This document shows, in pieces, positions 25,535-34,348 of a stretch of DNA of 58,180 nt (position 1 is the first letter of the stretch; the number at the start of each line of letters is the position of its first letter). Position numbers and translations under genes: made by a program. The notes beneath the pieces are model-generated. The model worked only from the letters and a program-made list of their open reading frames with translations. It made no database searches and had not been told where the DNA came from. Location: positions 1 through 58,180 of the forward strand of contig RDOA01000019.1 in NCBI GenBank assembly GCA_011364925.1. The letters are read 5' to 3'. This stretch comes from Promethearchaeota archaeon. Lineage in GTDB: Archaea > Asgardarchaeota > Lokiarchaeia > Sigyniarchaeales > SOKP01.

Positions 25535-25714
25535 ATGGATCCTACTGAAGAGAAAAAAATTATTGAGGAAATTTTACAAAATAGAAGGTTGCCATATTCG
25601 ATTGAGTTATTAGATATCGAAGGAGATAAATATACTGTAAGAAATAATTTTGGTTCTACAGTAGTATATTTCAAAAAAGATGATAATTACTTCCTAGAAT
25701 CGGAATTAGATTAA
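25535..25714 (+). CDS. Small acidic protein of unknown function (59 residues)
   Basis: An ATG-started frame too short for most ORF lists. The protein begins MDPTEEKKIIEEILQNRRL, continues with PYSIELLDIEGDKYTVRNN, and ends in strands FGSTVVYFKKDDNYFLESEL. The alternation of hydrophobic and charged residues, a helix followed by a four-strand pattern, looks like a real small domain and not random translation. It lies 72 bases after the flavin-protein gene on the same strand and could be co-transcribed. A longer frame on the opposite strand overlaps it but has no recognisable features. Confidence is limited by the short length. Confidence 0.5.
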   Translation: MDPTEEKKIIEEILQNRRLPYSIELLDIEGDKYTVRNNFGSTVVYFKKDDNYFLESELD

Positions 25715-25916
25715 TTCCATAAGTTTTTTTCTATTATTGTATTAAACAATTCTTTTATTGATCTCTTTATAAAGCAATAAATTTAAGCTCTATTTCAATT
25801 TTTATACGCTAAAAATGAAAGGCTAGTAAAGAAATATATATCCTAAAAGACATAAAATTATAAGATTATCATATCTTTATTTAACCACAGAAAGTAATAA
25901 ATTTTTAACAGAGCAG

Positions 25917-27068
25917 ATGGTAAAAAGAAAGCTTAAATCTAAGAGTTCTGATGAGAAATTCGCTGAAGAGTTTCGGGCGGTTACAGATAGTTCTACTTCT
26001 ATTTCAATGTACAATGAAAAAAGGAGATCAGTGTGTGTAATTCGCAAGAACTTAGCAAAGGATTATGAAATTGAGGTAGATTCTTCAGAAGCACCAGTGT
26101 TGAATACTATATTAGAATTTCCTCAACCATTTGAAACTTCAATGGCCTCACTAAACCTTCTTGAGAAGGAAGTCTTTCCACTGTTAGATGCTTTTAAAAA
26201 CACGTTTGGAGCTGAAAAAGAATTAAAGCTGCGATCTATTAAACTTGCGGTTGGTGGAAGTAATAATGACTATGTTACAATTCGAGAAAAAGATTTAAGC
26301 AAATATGATGTTAAACCAACATTAAGTGGCTTAAGAGATTTTATAAAGGAAAACAGTGATAGCATCTTAGGTTTTTTAGATAGTGAGTATGTTAGCGAAG
26401 AAGGAAATGTTATCTATCTAAAATGTGAGAAAAGAGATGTTACAGAAAATATTTATTCTATTAAGTTTTTAATCCTCGCTTCCATGCAACAGAGAGGTTA
26501 TTTTCTTCAACAAGAACATAAGTACTATGGTATGCAATTATTTGTTATTATAGAATCAAAAAAACCCAATGATGACAAAATACTTATGTTTATAAAGGAG
26601 TTAGGAATTGATTGGGAATTGATTTTTTTTAGAAGAAGATTGGCAATTCATGATTGGACTGAGATTGAATGCCAATTAAATTCTGACAATCTTAAAAGTT
26701 ATCTCCGGGTTAAGTACGACACTTTGAATTATTTTGACATCAATAATATTATCAGATTGATTGATAAGAATAAGTTACCTTTTAATGTCGCCGATAAGAT
26801 GGGATCTTTATTATATAAAATGAAATCCGAGAGATCTTCACAGTTACAAGAACGCCAAAATACTGATAACTTGGACTACGATAATTCTTTAACCAGTGGA
26901 TCAATTCAATCTATTGATGAGTATTCGTTAACACTGAAAAAAGCAGAGATAGCAGCAGCTGCGAAAATTGCTTGCGCTTATCTTGGTATCCAAACACAGA
27001 TAACGGTTGATCGAGATATTTCTGACGCTGAGATTATCAAATATCAAGAGGAATTAACTAATTTTTAG
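25917..27068 (+). CDS. Protein of unknown function, 383 residues
   Basis: Not recognised. The protein is soluble, with no membrane segments or metal motifs. Residues 1-30 are basic (KRKLKSKSSDEKF). Residues 30-190 look alpha/beta: SVCVIRKNLAKDYEIEV, VLNTILEFPQPFET, LKLRSIKLAVGGSNNDYVTI. Residues 150-290 include NVIYLKCEKRDVTENIYSIK and MQLFVIIESKKPNDDKILMF, alternating strands and helices. After a polar linker near 300-330 the end (TLKKAEIAAAAKIACAYLGI) is an amphipathic helix. An ATG at 25917 starts the frame without a clear ribosome site. It is convergent with the Mch gene. Its size and composition suggest a real gene, perhaps lineage-specific. Confidence 0.55.
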   Translation: MVKRKLKSKSSDEKFAEEFRAVTDSSTSISMYNEKRRSVCVIRKNLAKDYEIEVDSSEAPVLNTILEFPQPFETSMASLNLLEKEVFPLLDAFKNTFGAEKELKLRSIKLAVGGSNNDYVTIREKDLSKYDVKPTLSGLRDFIKENSDSILGFLDSEYVSEEGNVIYLKCEKRDVTENIYSIKFLILASMQQRGYFLQQEHKYYGMQLFVIIESKKPNDDKILMFIKELGIDWELIFFRRRLAIHDWTEIECQLNSDNLKSYLRVKYDTLNYFDINNIIRLIDKNKLPFNVADKMGSLLYKMKSERSSQLQERQNTDNLDYDNSLTSGSIQSIDEYSLTLKKAEIAAAAKIACAYLGIQTQITVDRDISDAEIIKYQEELTNF

Positions 27069-27131
27069 TTCTAATAAAATTACTTTAAGTGATAGTTAGC
27101 AAGAGAAATATAATTGTTAGTTTAACAAGCT

Positions 27132-28130
27132 TTAGATGAATTTATAAGATTCTTTCAGCAACTCGTGATTGATTTCTCCCACGGTTATACTATTTCCTGT
27201 TTTTACATTTGTCACTGTATATACTGCTGGCGCAAACAAACCCGGATCAATCGCATAAAAATCATAATTTGCGGCTTTAAATGTTTCGATAAAAGGTTTT
27301 CCATAGCTAAACGAAGTATTTGCAGGAGCTTTTTTTAGAAGCTCAAATATTTCATCTTGGTTTTCTTTTTCAACCTCAATGGTGTAATAGGTCATACCTG
27401 CAGCGCTAATTGAATCATTAGTGCGACCCATTGCACCCAAATCATCTTTAGCAATAGGAGCTACAGTAGCAATACCAAACCCATCTCTAATTACGTCTAT
27501 TGGAAATTTAATTTCGTGTAATTTATGAATCCCGGTTTCAACAATTCGCGCGGCAACTTGGATAGAACCCGTTAAACAAGCAGTCGGTGCAAAAAGAGCA
27601 TATGTCTTATTTGGTCCTACTCCGCATTTATCAGCTACTAATGTCATAACTTCCTCATTTGGCAAGGTAGCAGTCTCAAAAACAATAACAGCACAATCAG
27701 AATCATCATTGTAGTCCAATTCCTTAAATAATTTTTCAACTCTACTTTTTGCTCTCGCTGGACCTGAACCTAAGGACTCAAACACTTTCTTTTTTTTTAT
27801 AACACCATCCTTTTCTATTTCCTTTTTTAGTTTCACATTCCAACCAGCGAGTTGAGAAGCCATACAAGATATAATTGGATGGGAAGTATAAACGCTGACA
27901 CTTGGTAAAAAATTGCCCTCCAAGTTATAGGAGGTTAGTTCAACGGTTCCCAGACCTCCCATACAGATTTCACTAACGAGTTTTCCACCATTCCACGATG
28001 CGTTAGTCATATCTAAGACTGTTGCCCCATTATCGTGTTTAATAACTTTAGCTTTAAAATATTCGCTCCTATCTATTACTTTCTGGACAAGTTTAACTGT
28101 TAATTCATTTATTTTTATATGGTGTGTCAT
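27132..28130 (-). CDS. mch: Methenyltetrahydromethanopterin cyclohydrolase
   Basis: A 332-residue protein close to the family norm (about 320). Matches include MGGLGTVELTSYNLEGNFLP, VYTSHPIISCMASQLAGW, GSGPARA, and APTACLTGSIQVAARIVETG. The enzyme interconverts 5-formyl- and 5,10-methenyl-tetrahydromethanopterin, the step between Ftr and Mtd. All three genes are in this window, so the organism carries this segment of the archaeal methyl branch of the Wood-Ljungdahl pathway. Start is an ATG at 28128-28130. Residues 115-125 (EKDGVIKKKKVFES) form a basic insertion. The gene is divergent from the RecJ-like gene. Confidence 0.93.
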   Translation of the reverse strand: MTHHIKINELTVKLVQKVIDRSEYFKAKVIKHDNGATVLDMTNASWNGGKLVSEICMGGLGTVELTSYNLEGNFLPSVSVYTSHPIISCMASQLAGWNVKLKKEIEKDGVIKKKKVFESLGSGPARAKSRVEKLFKELDYNDDSDCAVIVFETATLPNEEVMTLVADKCGVGPNKTYALFAPTACLTGSIQVAARIVETGIHKLHEIKFPIDVIRDGFGIATVAPIAKDDLGAMGRTNDSISAAGMTYYTIEVEKENQDEIFELLKKAPANTSFSYGKPFIETFKAANYDFYAIDPGLFAPAVYTVTNVKTGNSITVGEINHELLKESYKFI

Positions 28131-28221
28131 AATTTTATTGTGTTTTTTTTAATTGAGTATTTAATATTAAATTCTTACTTTATTATATTTATATAAGTTT
28201 ATATTAAAATTTTTAAAAAAA

Positions 28222-29739
28222 ATGAGCACCCCAATCAATAGCCTAAGACTTTTAATTTCTGATTTAAATGAAACTAAAAAGTGGTTTTTAAATAAATTAC
28301 AGGGAAATGGCACCTTAGTTCATATTTACACTCATCTGGATGCTGATGGCTTGTCATCTGGTGCAATTTTAGGAAAAGCGTTCTATCGAGAAAACATTCC
28401 ATTTCAGATTTCTGTGTTAAGACAGTTAGAACGGGAAGAAATCTTAAAAATAGCAAACTATTATGAAGAAACAAAATGTCTCATGCTTTTTACTGATTTT
28501 GGGAGTGGTCAATATATAGAATTAATCGAAAAATTGAAATCTTTAAAAGAAGTTCCTTCTTTTATCGTTCTTGATCACCATTTGCCCCAAAAAATACCAG
28601 ATAAGAACGATATCAAACTTAAGGAAATATATAATAACTCCCGACCTTGGCATATTAATCCTTATTTTTATAATATTGATGGGAGCACTGAAATCTCAGG
28701 GGCAGGAATATGTTATTTTTTTGCTAAGGTTTTAAACGAACGAAACAAGGATTTATCTCCTATTGCTCTTGTAGGCGCCACTGGCGACATACAAAGCCAG
28801 GGACCTAACAACTCTTTTACCGGTTTAAACACCATTATTCTAGAGCATGCAATTGAGAACGATTTAATTGAAGTAATAAATGATTTGAATTTTTCACCGA
28901 TTAAACCTTTAAACGAAGCTATTTCGTATTCAAGTGAAATTAATTTGCCAGGATTAAGTGATAACACGAGCAAAATGTTAAAATTTTTACAATCTTTAGG
29001 AATATTGATGGAAAATTCAGATGGAAGCATAAAGACTTTAAATGATTTAAATCAAGATGAAAAACAAAAGGTTTCTGCAGGTATTATCGAATACATTTCT
29101 CTTAAACTTGACACTGAACCTTCAGAAATTATAAATAAACTTATAGTTAAGAGATATATTTTAAAAAATGAAGTAGTTGGATCCGAATTACACGATCTAA
29201 ACGAGTTTTCATATCTTTTAAACTCTTGTGGAAGGAGTGATAATGGGTCATTAGGGATTGCAATAGCAATGGGAGATAGGAGAATTGCTTACGATAAAGC
29301 TAAAGATCAATTAATCAACTACAAAAAATTATTAGTGCAATCGTTAACATGGTTACAGGAAGAAAATAAAATCCAATACAAAGACTACATACAATTCTTT
29401 TTTGGGGAAGACGTCATTCCAGAAAATATAATTGGAACGATTGCTTCAATGCTAATTTTCAGCAAAAGTGGAGAGATTGACCTGTCAAAACCTGTTTTTG
29501 GTTGCGCACGAAGGAAAGAGGAGGAGGTTTATAAGATATCTGGGAGAGCCCATCAAACTATTGTTGAAAACGGGGTAAATCTTTCAGAAGCTATTAGGGA
29601 AGCGTTAGAACTATCGAATCTTAAAGCTTTAGGTGGTGGACACCCTCCTGCAGCTGGAACAAAAGTTCCTGTCGATAAAATTGATCTTTTCTTAGAAAAT
29701 TGTAATACAGTAATTAAGAAGCAACTAAAAATAGATTGA
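28222..29739 (+). CDS. DHH-family RecJ-like nuclease or phosphoesterase
   Basis: A 505-residue DHH/DHHA1 protein. The metal site is formed by H38, D40 and D42 (THLDADG), D92 (TDFG) and D118-H119-H120 (VLDHH). A GATGDIQ block follows the central helix. The DHHA1 domain ends with GGGHPPAAGTKV at about residue 471. Archaeal RecJ homologues include the GINS-associated 5'-3' exonuclease (GAN) and related RNA or DNA exonucleases, and which one this is cannot be decided. It acts on single-stranded nucleic acids in the cytosol. The gene is divergent from mch and convergent with a beta-CASP nuclease gene, so both flanking partners are single genes. Confidence 0.85.
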   Translation: MSTPINSLRLLISDLNETKKWFLNKLQGNGTLVHIYTHLDADGLSSGAILGKAFYRENIPFQISVLRQLEREEILKIANYYEETKCLMLFTDFGSGQYIELIEKLKSLKEVPSFIVLDHHLPQKIPDKNDIKLKEIYNNSRPWHINPYFYNIDGSTEISGAGICYFFAKVLNERNKDLSPIALVGATGDIQSQGPNNSFTGLNTIILEHAIENDLIEVINDLNFSPIKPLNEAISYSSEINLPGLSDNTSKMLKFLQSLGILMENSDGSIKTLNDLNQDEKQKVSAGIIEYISLKLDTEPSEIINKLIVKRYILKNEVVGSELHDLNEFSYLLNSCGRSDNGSLGIAIAMGDRRIAYDKAKDQLINYKKLLVQSLTWLQEENKIQYKDYIQFFFGEDVIPENIIGTIASMLIFSKSGEIDLSKPVFGCARRKEEEVYKISGRAHQTIVENGVNLSEAIREALELSNLKALGGGHPPAAGTKVPVDKIDLFLENCNTVIKKQLKID

Positions 29740-29762
29740 AGTGTTGAAATTGCCTTATTCAA

Positions 29763-31067
29763 TTAAATTTTATAAGTTTCTCCTGCCTCCGGTGCAACAG
29801 AATTAAAGTCTCTTTTAGTTAAGTCGTGAGCGAACGAAGTTGTTGACTTATCGTCACCATGCACACAAAATATTAATTTATCATCCTCACGAAACACCAA
29901 ATCGTCAATATATTCGTTTAGATGTTTTTTATCTGCATGACTAGAAAAATCATAGTAATCTACATTGCACTTAGCCTTAATAAACAGATTATAGGATTGA
30001 TTTCCTCTCTTTTTCTCCTCTTTGAACTCAAAAATCTTCTCATCAACTAACTTTCTCCCAGGAGTTCCTTCAACTTGATACCCAACCAAAAATACAGCAG
30101 AAGTAGGATCGTTTAGTAAACTAGGAATGTATTCAATAGCTGCTCCTCCTTTTAACATACCAGAAGGAGAGATAATTAATCCTTTTGTACCTTTTTTCAG
30201 CTTTTTTCTCCACTCTTTCGAGACTAACCTAGCTTTTTTCATAGCGGATTTATATCTTGTAAAATCTTTGAACGACGCTGGAAATTGGGAATATTCAGTT
30301 AATATCTTTCGAGCTAATCCATCGATAAATATATCATTTCTAACCCCGTACTTTTCTAACATTAAAAGTATTTCTTGTGATCGCGCAACGCCAAAAGCGG
30401 GAATGAGAACATTTCCACCGTTTTCAAGAATATTTAAAGTGTCGTTAATAAATGTCTTTTCAAGTTCTAATCTAATTGGATGATCTCTTGAAGAGTAAGT
30501 AGATTCTATAATTAATACATCAATATCAGGGATTTCTTTTGGTTGAGCTGAAGAGACTAAGTTCGTTTCTTGTGTATTAATATCTCCGGTATAAAGAATC
30601 CTCTTATTGTCTACTTCTACTAATATAGATACACTCCCAGGTATATGCCCAGCATTATAGAAGGTTATAAAAAAGTTGTCATCTATTTTCTGACGTACTT
30701 TATTATGTAAGAATACCGCATTTTCCCTTGTATTTCGTAGTTCTCTGTATCCAAAAGGATAAGGATAACTAGAAATTCTTATCATATCCTCTAGCAAAAT
30801 TTCCGATATCCGTAATGTTAATGGATTAGTATACAATGGAAGATTGTTTTTCTTAAATAATAACGGTAATCCTCCCGAATGATCTATGTGGCAATGAGAT
30901 AACGCAACAGCTTTAATATTATCAATATCTCCATTTGAAGGTAGTCTTTCCTCATTTGTAAATCTAACACCATAATCTAGAATGCATTGTGCTCCACCTT
31001 TCGACTCAATTAGAATAGATGAACGTCCTACTTCTCTACAACCGCCGAGGAATTTTATTATGGGCAT
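29763..31067 (-). CDS. Beta-CASP metallo-beta-lactamase ribonuclease (archaeal CPSF-like, no KH domains)
   Basis: A 434-residue protein. The HxHxDH motif is H58-x-H60-x-D62-H63 (SHCHIDHSGG). AGHIPGSVSI and YTGDINT give further metal ligands (His and Asp). The beta-CASP insert includes ESTYSSRDHP and GGNVLIPAFGVARSQEIL. The last motif is FSSHADKKHL. The enzyme is an RNA endonuclease or exonuclease of the CPSF73/RNase J family. Lacking N-terminal KH domains, it resembles the short archaeal type (aCPSF2-like). It converges on the RecJ-like gene with 23 bases between stops. ATG start at 31067. Confidence 0.88.
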   Translation of the reverse strand: MPIIKFLGGCREVGRSSILIESKGGAQCILDYGVRFTNEERLPSNGDIDNIKAVALSHCHIDHSGGLPLLFKKNNLPLYTNPLTLRISEILLEDMIRISSYPYPFGYRELRNTRENAVFLHNKVRQKIDDNFFITFYNAGHIPGSVSILVEVDNKRILYTGDINTQETNLVSSAQPKEIPDIDVLIIESTYSSRDHPIRLELEKTFINDTLNILENGGNVLIPAFGVARSQEILLMLEKYGVRNDIFIDGLARKILTEYSQFPASFKDFTRYKSAMKKARLVSKEWRKKLKKGTKGLIISPSGMLKGGAAIEYIPSLLNDPTSAVFLVGYQVEGTPGRKLVDEKIFEFKEEKKRGNQSYNLFIKAKCNVDYYDFSSHADKKHLNEYIDDLVFREDDKLIFCVHGDDKSTTSFAHDLTKRDFNSVAPEAGETYKI

Positions 31068-31166
31068 AAAAAACTTTTTTTAAAATATAAAAAAATAGAA
31101 TAGCTTAAGTTAGGATAAATCTTCAGAAAATTTCAATCTTATGATTAGGAATAAAAAAAGAAAATG

Positions 31167-31916
31167 TCATTTTATTTTCTTTATCGTATTTGTCAATAAA
31201 GCAATAACATTATTAACATTCTTTCCAAAAATTTCTAAAATCTCTTCCCATGTGACTGGAGCTTCATCATCTTTCCAGCAGTCATAATCCGTGGACATAG
31301 CTACAGCAGCATATGGAATACCCGCTTCATTTGCTAGAATTGTTTCAGGAGCTATACTCATGTTAATTACATCAGCCCCCCAGATTCGAAACATTTCGGA
31401 TTCCGCTCTCGTTGAAAACCTCGGTCCTTCGATCGTAACGACAGTTCCTTTCTCGTGGAATTTAAGATTGAGTTCCATTGCTGTGTCAATAAGAAGTTTC
31501 CTTAATTCTTCCGAATAGGGGTAAGCCATTGCAGTGTGTTTTGCATCGCCAGGAGGGAATTCATCAAAGAAACTTACTTTTCTAAGGCGCGTAAAATCAA
31601 TAAACTGATCAAGTATGACGAAATCGCCTCGTCCAATCTCTTCTCTCAAACTACCGCAAGCCGTTGTAGCTAAGATGTGAGTACATCCTTGTGTTTTTAA
31701 TGCATGTATGTTTGCTCTGTAGTTAACATGCGTTGGAGGAATGGTGTGGTTTTGCCCGTGTCTAGCTATAAGAACAACCTCAACATCGTGTATTTTCCCT
31801 AATTTTAGAGGTGAAGTTGGTTTTCCATAGGGTGTACTTATTTCTATTTCTTTAACATCCTTTAAAATATCTGGATTATCTAGTCCCGAACCTCCTATTA
31901 TTCCGATTTTAACCAT
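31167..31916 (-). CDS. S-methyl-5'-thioadenosine phosphorylase
   Basis: A 249-residue PNP-superfamily enzyme started at the ATG at 31916; an in-frame GTG at 31925 adds three residues. IGIIGGSGLD, ARHGQNHTIPPTHVNYRANI, EGPRFSTRAESEMFR, INMSIAPETILANEAGIPYA and AMSTDYDCWKDDE are characteristic. The two aspartates in TDYD bind the adenine base. It phosphorolyses MTA to adenine and 5-methylthioribose 1-phosphate, recycling polyamine and S-adenosylmethionine by-products. The adenine can be reused by Apt at 37395. It is divergent from a second, zinc-ribbon-bearing paralogue at 32023. Confidence 0.9.
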   Translation of the reverse strand: MVKIGIIGGSGLDNPDILKDVKEIEISTPYGKPTSPLKLGKIHDVEVVLIARHGQNHTIPPTHVNYRANIHALKTQGCTHILATTACGSLREEIGRGDFVILDQFIDFTRLRKVSFFDEFPPGDAKHTAMAYPYSEELRKLLIDTAMELNLKFHEKGTVVTIEGPRFSTRAESEMFRIWGADVINMSIAPETILANEAGIPYAAVAMSTDYDCWKDDEAPVTWEEILEIFGKNVNNVIALLTNTIKKIK

Positions 31917-32022
31917 CTTACTCACTATGTTTAGTTTCTAAAATAGATTTTTTATAATATTTAAAATTGCTCAAATTTTATTTTATTTTGTTTTAATAAA
32001 ATTAAAATGATGTGAATTTAAT

Positions 32023-32886
32023 TTGACAGAAAGAAAACACATAATTGATCTGGCAATTATTGGAGGTACCGGTTCTGATATCACTTTAGAAAATGTAGAA
32101 GAAGTAAAAATCTATACTCCTTATGGCCAAACCTCAGCAACGATAACAATAGGGAAATTTAAGGGGAAGAATGTTGCTTTCATTCCTCGCCACGGTATAA
32201 ATCATTCAATTCCACCTCATAATATAAATTTCCGTGCAAATATTTGGGCTTTAAAAAAGTTGGGTGTGAAATTCATTATATCCCCATCAGCTGTTGGTTC
32301 TTTAAGAAAAACGCATAATAAAGGAAAATTCATATTAGTAGATCAATACATTGATAGAACTAAACGAAGAACTGAAACTTTTTATGAAGGCGGTCAATTG
32401 TGTCATATTGGACAAGCTGATCCTTACTGTGAATATTTAAACGATCTTTTTTTTGAAACTGGGGAATCCTTGAATTTGAATATACAAAAAGGTGGAGTAT
32501 ACATTTGTATTGAAGGTCCAAGGTTTTCAACGAGAGCGGAATCAAAGATGTTTCGCCAATGGGAAGGGGATATCGTAGGAATGACAAATTATCCAGAGGT
32601 TGTTCTCGCAGCAGAAAAAGAAATTTGCTACTGTTGTATTGCGATGGTAACAGATTTGGATGTATGGGCAGGTGAATGTTCAAAATGCGGAATTGTTGAA
32701 TATGCTCAAAAATGCGAATATTGTGGGGGTAAAATAGAAAAGAGATTTGTAAACGTACCAGAAGTTTTAGAAACTATGGCCCAAAATTCCGAGAATTTAA
32801 AGATGTTGCTTGAAACAGCTATTGGAAAAATAGATGTAGAAAGAGATTGCACTTGTCACCATTCTCTTACAAATGCATTAATTTAA
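32023..32886 (+). CDS. MTA/purine nucleoside phosphorylase paralogue with an inserted zinc ribbon
   Basis: A 287-residue paralogue of the neighbouring MTA phosphorylase. It retains IIGGTGSDIT, PRHGINHSIPPHNINFRANI, EGPRFSTRAESKMFRQW and the base-binding TDLD (D211, D213). Directly after TDLDVWAG a four-cysteine zinc ribbon is inserted: C219-x2-C222-x8-C231-x2-C234. A CTCHH motif (276-280) near the C-terminus resembles the CXC motif of archaeal MTAP II. Its substrate may be MTA, a modified nucleoside or methylthioinosine. It starts at TTG (32023), with no in-frame ATG in the first 175 residues and a GATGTGA element 9 bases upstream. It is divergent from the first paralogue and convergent with gcvPB. 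Confidence 0.85.
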   Translation: MTERKHIIDLAIIGGTGSDITLENVEEVKIYTPYGQTSATITIGKFKGKNVAFIPRHGINHSIPPHNINFRANIWALKKLGVKFIISPSAVGSLRKTHNKGKFILVDQYIDRTKRRTETFYEGGQLCHIGQADPYCEYLNDLFFETGESLNLNIQKGGVYICIEGPRFSTRAESKMFRQWEGDIVGMTNYPEVVLAAEKEICYCCIAMVTDLDVWAGECSKCGIVEYAQKCEYCGGKIEKRFVNVPEVLETMAQNSENLKMLLETAIGKIDVERDCTCHHSLTNALI

Positions 32887-32891
32887 TTTAA

Positions 32892-32899
32892 TTTTTTTT
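32892..32899 (+). terminator. T8 tract terminator after the PNP paralogue
   Basis: Eight T's directly downstream of the stop codon, in the 25-base convergent gap before gcvPB. Archaeal transcription ends on such U-rich tracts without a hairpin. Confidence 0.45.
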
Positions 32900-32911
32900 A
32901 ATCTATATCTT

Positions 32912-34348
32912 TTATTCTTTTAATATCGGATTCCTTGCTGCATTAACAGCGTCTAATCTTCCAACGGGAGTATTCAGTGGTGCACTTTTTAAACGATCTG
33001 GCTCATTAAATGCTTCATCATAAATTTTATACATGGCTTCAATAAAGTTATCTAAAGATTTTTTCGACTCAGTTTCAGTTGGTTCCACCATCATTGCTCC
33101 ATTTACAATTAAAGGGAAATAAATTGTTGGAGCGTAATAACCATAATCCAGTATCCTTTTTGCAATATCTTCAGTTGTAACCTCATTTGGCAGATTTTTA
33201 TCCGTTAAAACAAATTCATGCTTACAAATTCGATCGTAAGGGAGATAATATTTTTTTTGGAGTTGAATCCTAAGATAATTTGCATTTAATACCGCTATTT
33301 GACCAACTCTCTTCAATCCTTCAGCACCTAATGAAAGGATATAGACATATGCACGCACGATTATCCCAAAGTTTCCCCAAAAGGCTTTTATTCTCCCAAT
33401 TGAATGATCGCGGTCTTGAGTACAAACGAGACCTTCATCAGTTGTAATAATACAAGGTGTGGGGAGAAATGGTATTAACTCTTTTATGACTCCTACTGGT
33501 CCTGAGCCGGGTCCTCCTCCTCCGTGAGGTGTTGAAAATGTCTTATGCAAATTTAAATGAACTATATCAAAACCCATATCTCTCGGACGACAGATTCCTA
33601 ACATAGGATTTAAATTAGCTCCATCATAATAGCACAATCCACCGTGTTTATGTACAATTTTGGTTATCTTAAGTATCTCCCTATCAAACACTCCTAATGT
33701 GTTGGGATTAGTAAGCATAATTCCCGCAACATCTCCTTGTTGCATTGCAAATTCAAGGTGGTCTAACGGAACTTCACCGTTCTGATTTGATTGCAGCTCA
33801 ATAATTGAAAATCCAGCCATTTTAGCTGATGCAGGATTAGTTCCATGAGCAGAGTCAGGGACGATAATTTTGTTCTTTTTTACTCCTTTCATCTCAAAAT
33901 ACTTTTTTATTATTAATAATCCTACTAATTCACCATGAGCACCAGCTGCTGGTTGTAGCGTAAAACCATCCATTCCAGTTATTTCAGCCAATAATACTGA
34001 AATTGCGTTTATAAGTTGGAGAGTGCCCTCATTTTCCTCTTGTAATGGATGGATTTGTGAGAATTCGGCTAATCTAGCAACATATTCATTAATTTTGGGG
34101 TTGTATTTCATTGTACAGGAACCCAGAGGATAGATTCCTGAATCAACCCCGTAATTCATTCTGCTTAGTTTAATATAATGGCGGACGATCTCAACTTCAG
34201 AAACATCTGGAATTGGAATATCATCCCGTAGCAAATTCCTTGGTATAATGTTTTCGAGTTTCTCGATTTCGATATCTAATTTTGGAATAAAGTTAGTATG
34301 AGTACTATTATTTCCTTTTTGGAAAATCAACAATTCTTTCTCATCCAT
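32912..34348 (-). CDS. gcvPB: Glycine dehydrogenase (decarboxylating) subunit 2, P-protein C-terminal half
   Basis: A 478-residue PLP enzyme. YPLGSCTMKYNPKINEY, TLQPAAGAHGELVGLLI, DSAHGTNPASAKMAGF and HLNLHKTFSTPHGGGGPGSG (PLP lysine in LHKT) are hallmark blocks of the split P-protein. With subunit 1 it decarboxylates glycine and passes the aminomethyl group to the lipoyl arm of GcvH. Its ATG (34346-34348) overlaps the TAA of gcvPA by one base (TAATG), which indicates translational coupling. It is the last gene of the gcvT-H-PA-PB operon and faces the PNP paralogue across 25 bases. Confidence 0.95.
   Translation of the reverse strand: MDEKELLIFQKGNNSTHTNFIPKLDIEIEKLENIIPRNLLRDDIPIPDVSEVEIVRHYIKLSRMNYGVDSGIYPLGSCTMKYNPKINEYVARLAEFSQIHPLQEENEGTLQLINAISVLLAEITGMDGFTLQPAAGAHGELVGLLIIKKYFEMKGVKKNKIIVPDSAHGTNPASAKMAGFSIIELQSNQNGEVPLDHLEFAMQQGDVAGIMLTNPNTLGVFDREILKITKIVHKHGGLCYYDGANLNPMLGICRPRDMGFDIVHLNLHKTFSTPHGGGGPGSGPVGVIKELIPFLPTPCIITTDEGLVCTQDRDHSIGRIKAFWGNFGIIVRAYVYILSLGAEGLKRVGQIAVLNANYLRIQLQKKYYLPYDRICKHEFVLTDKNLPNEVTTEDIAKRILDYGYYAPTIYFPLIVNGAMMVEPTETESKKSLDNFIEAMYKIYDEAFNEPDRLKSAPLNTPVGRLDAVNAARNPILKE

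Noticed and set aside
25399-25674. 91-codon minus-strand frame overlapping the flavin-protein gene and the small ORF
   Set aside because: It overlaps the end of a recognisable gene and has no motif; the plus-strand 59-residue frame looks more protein-like.
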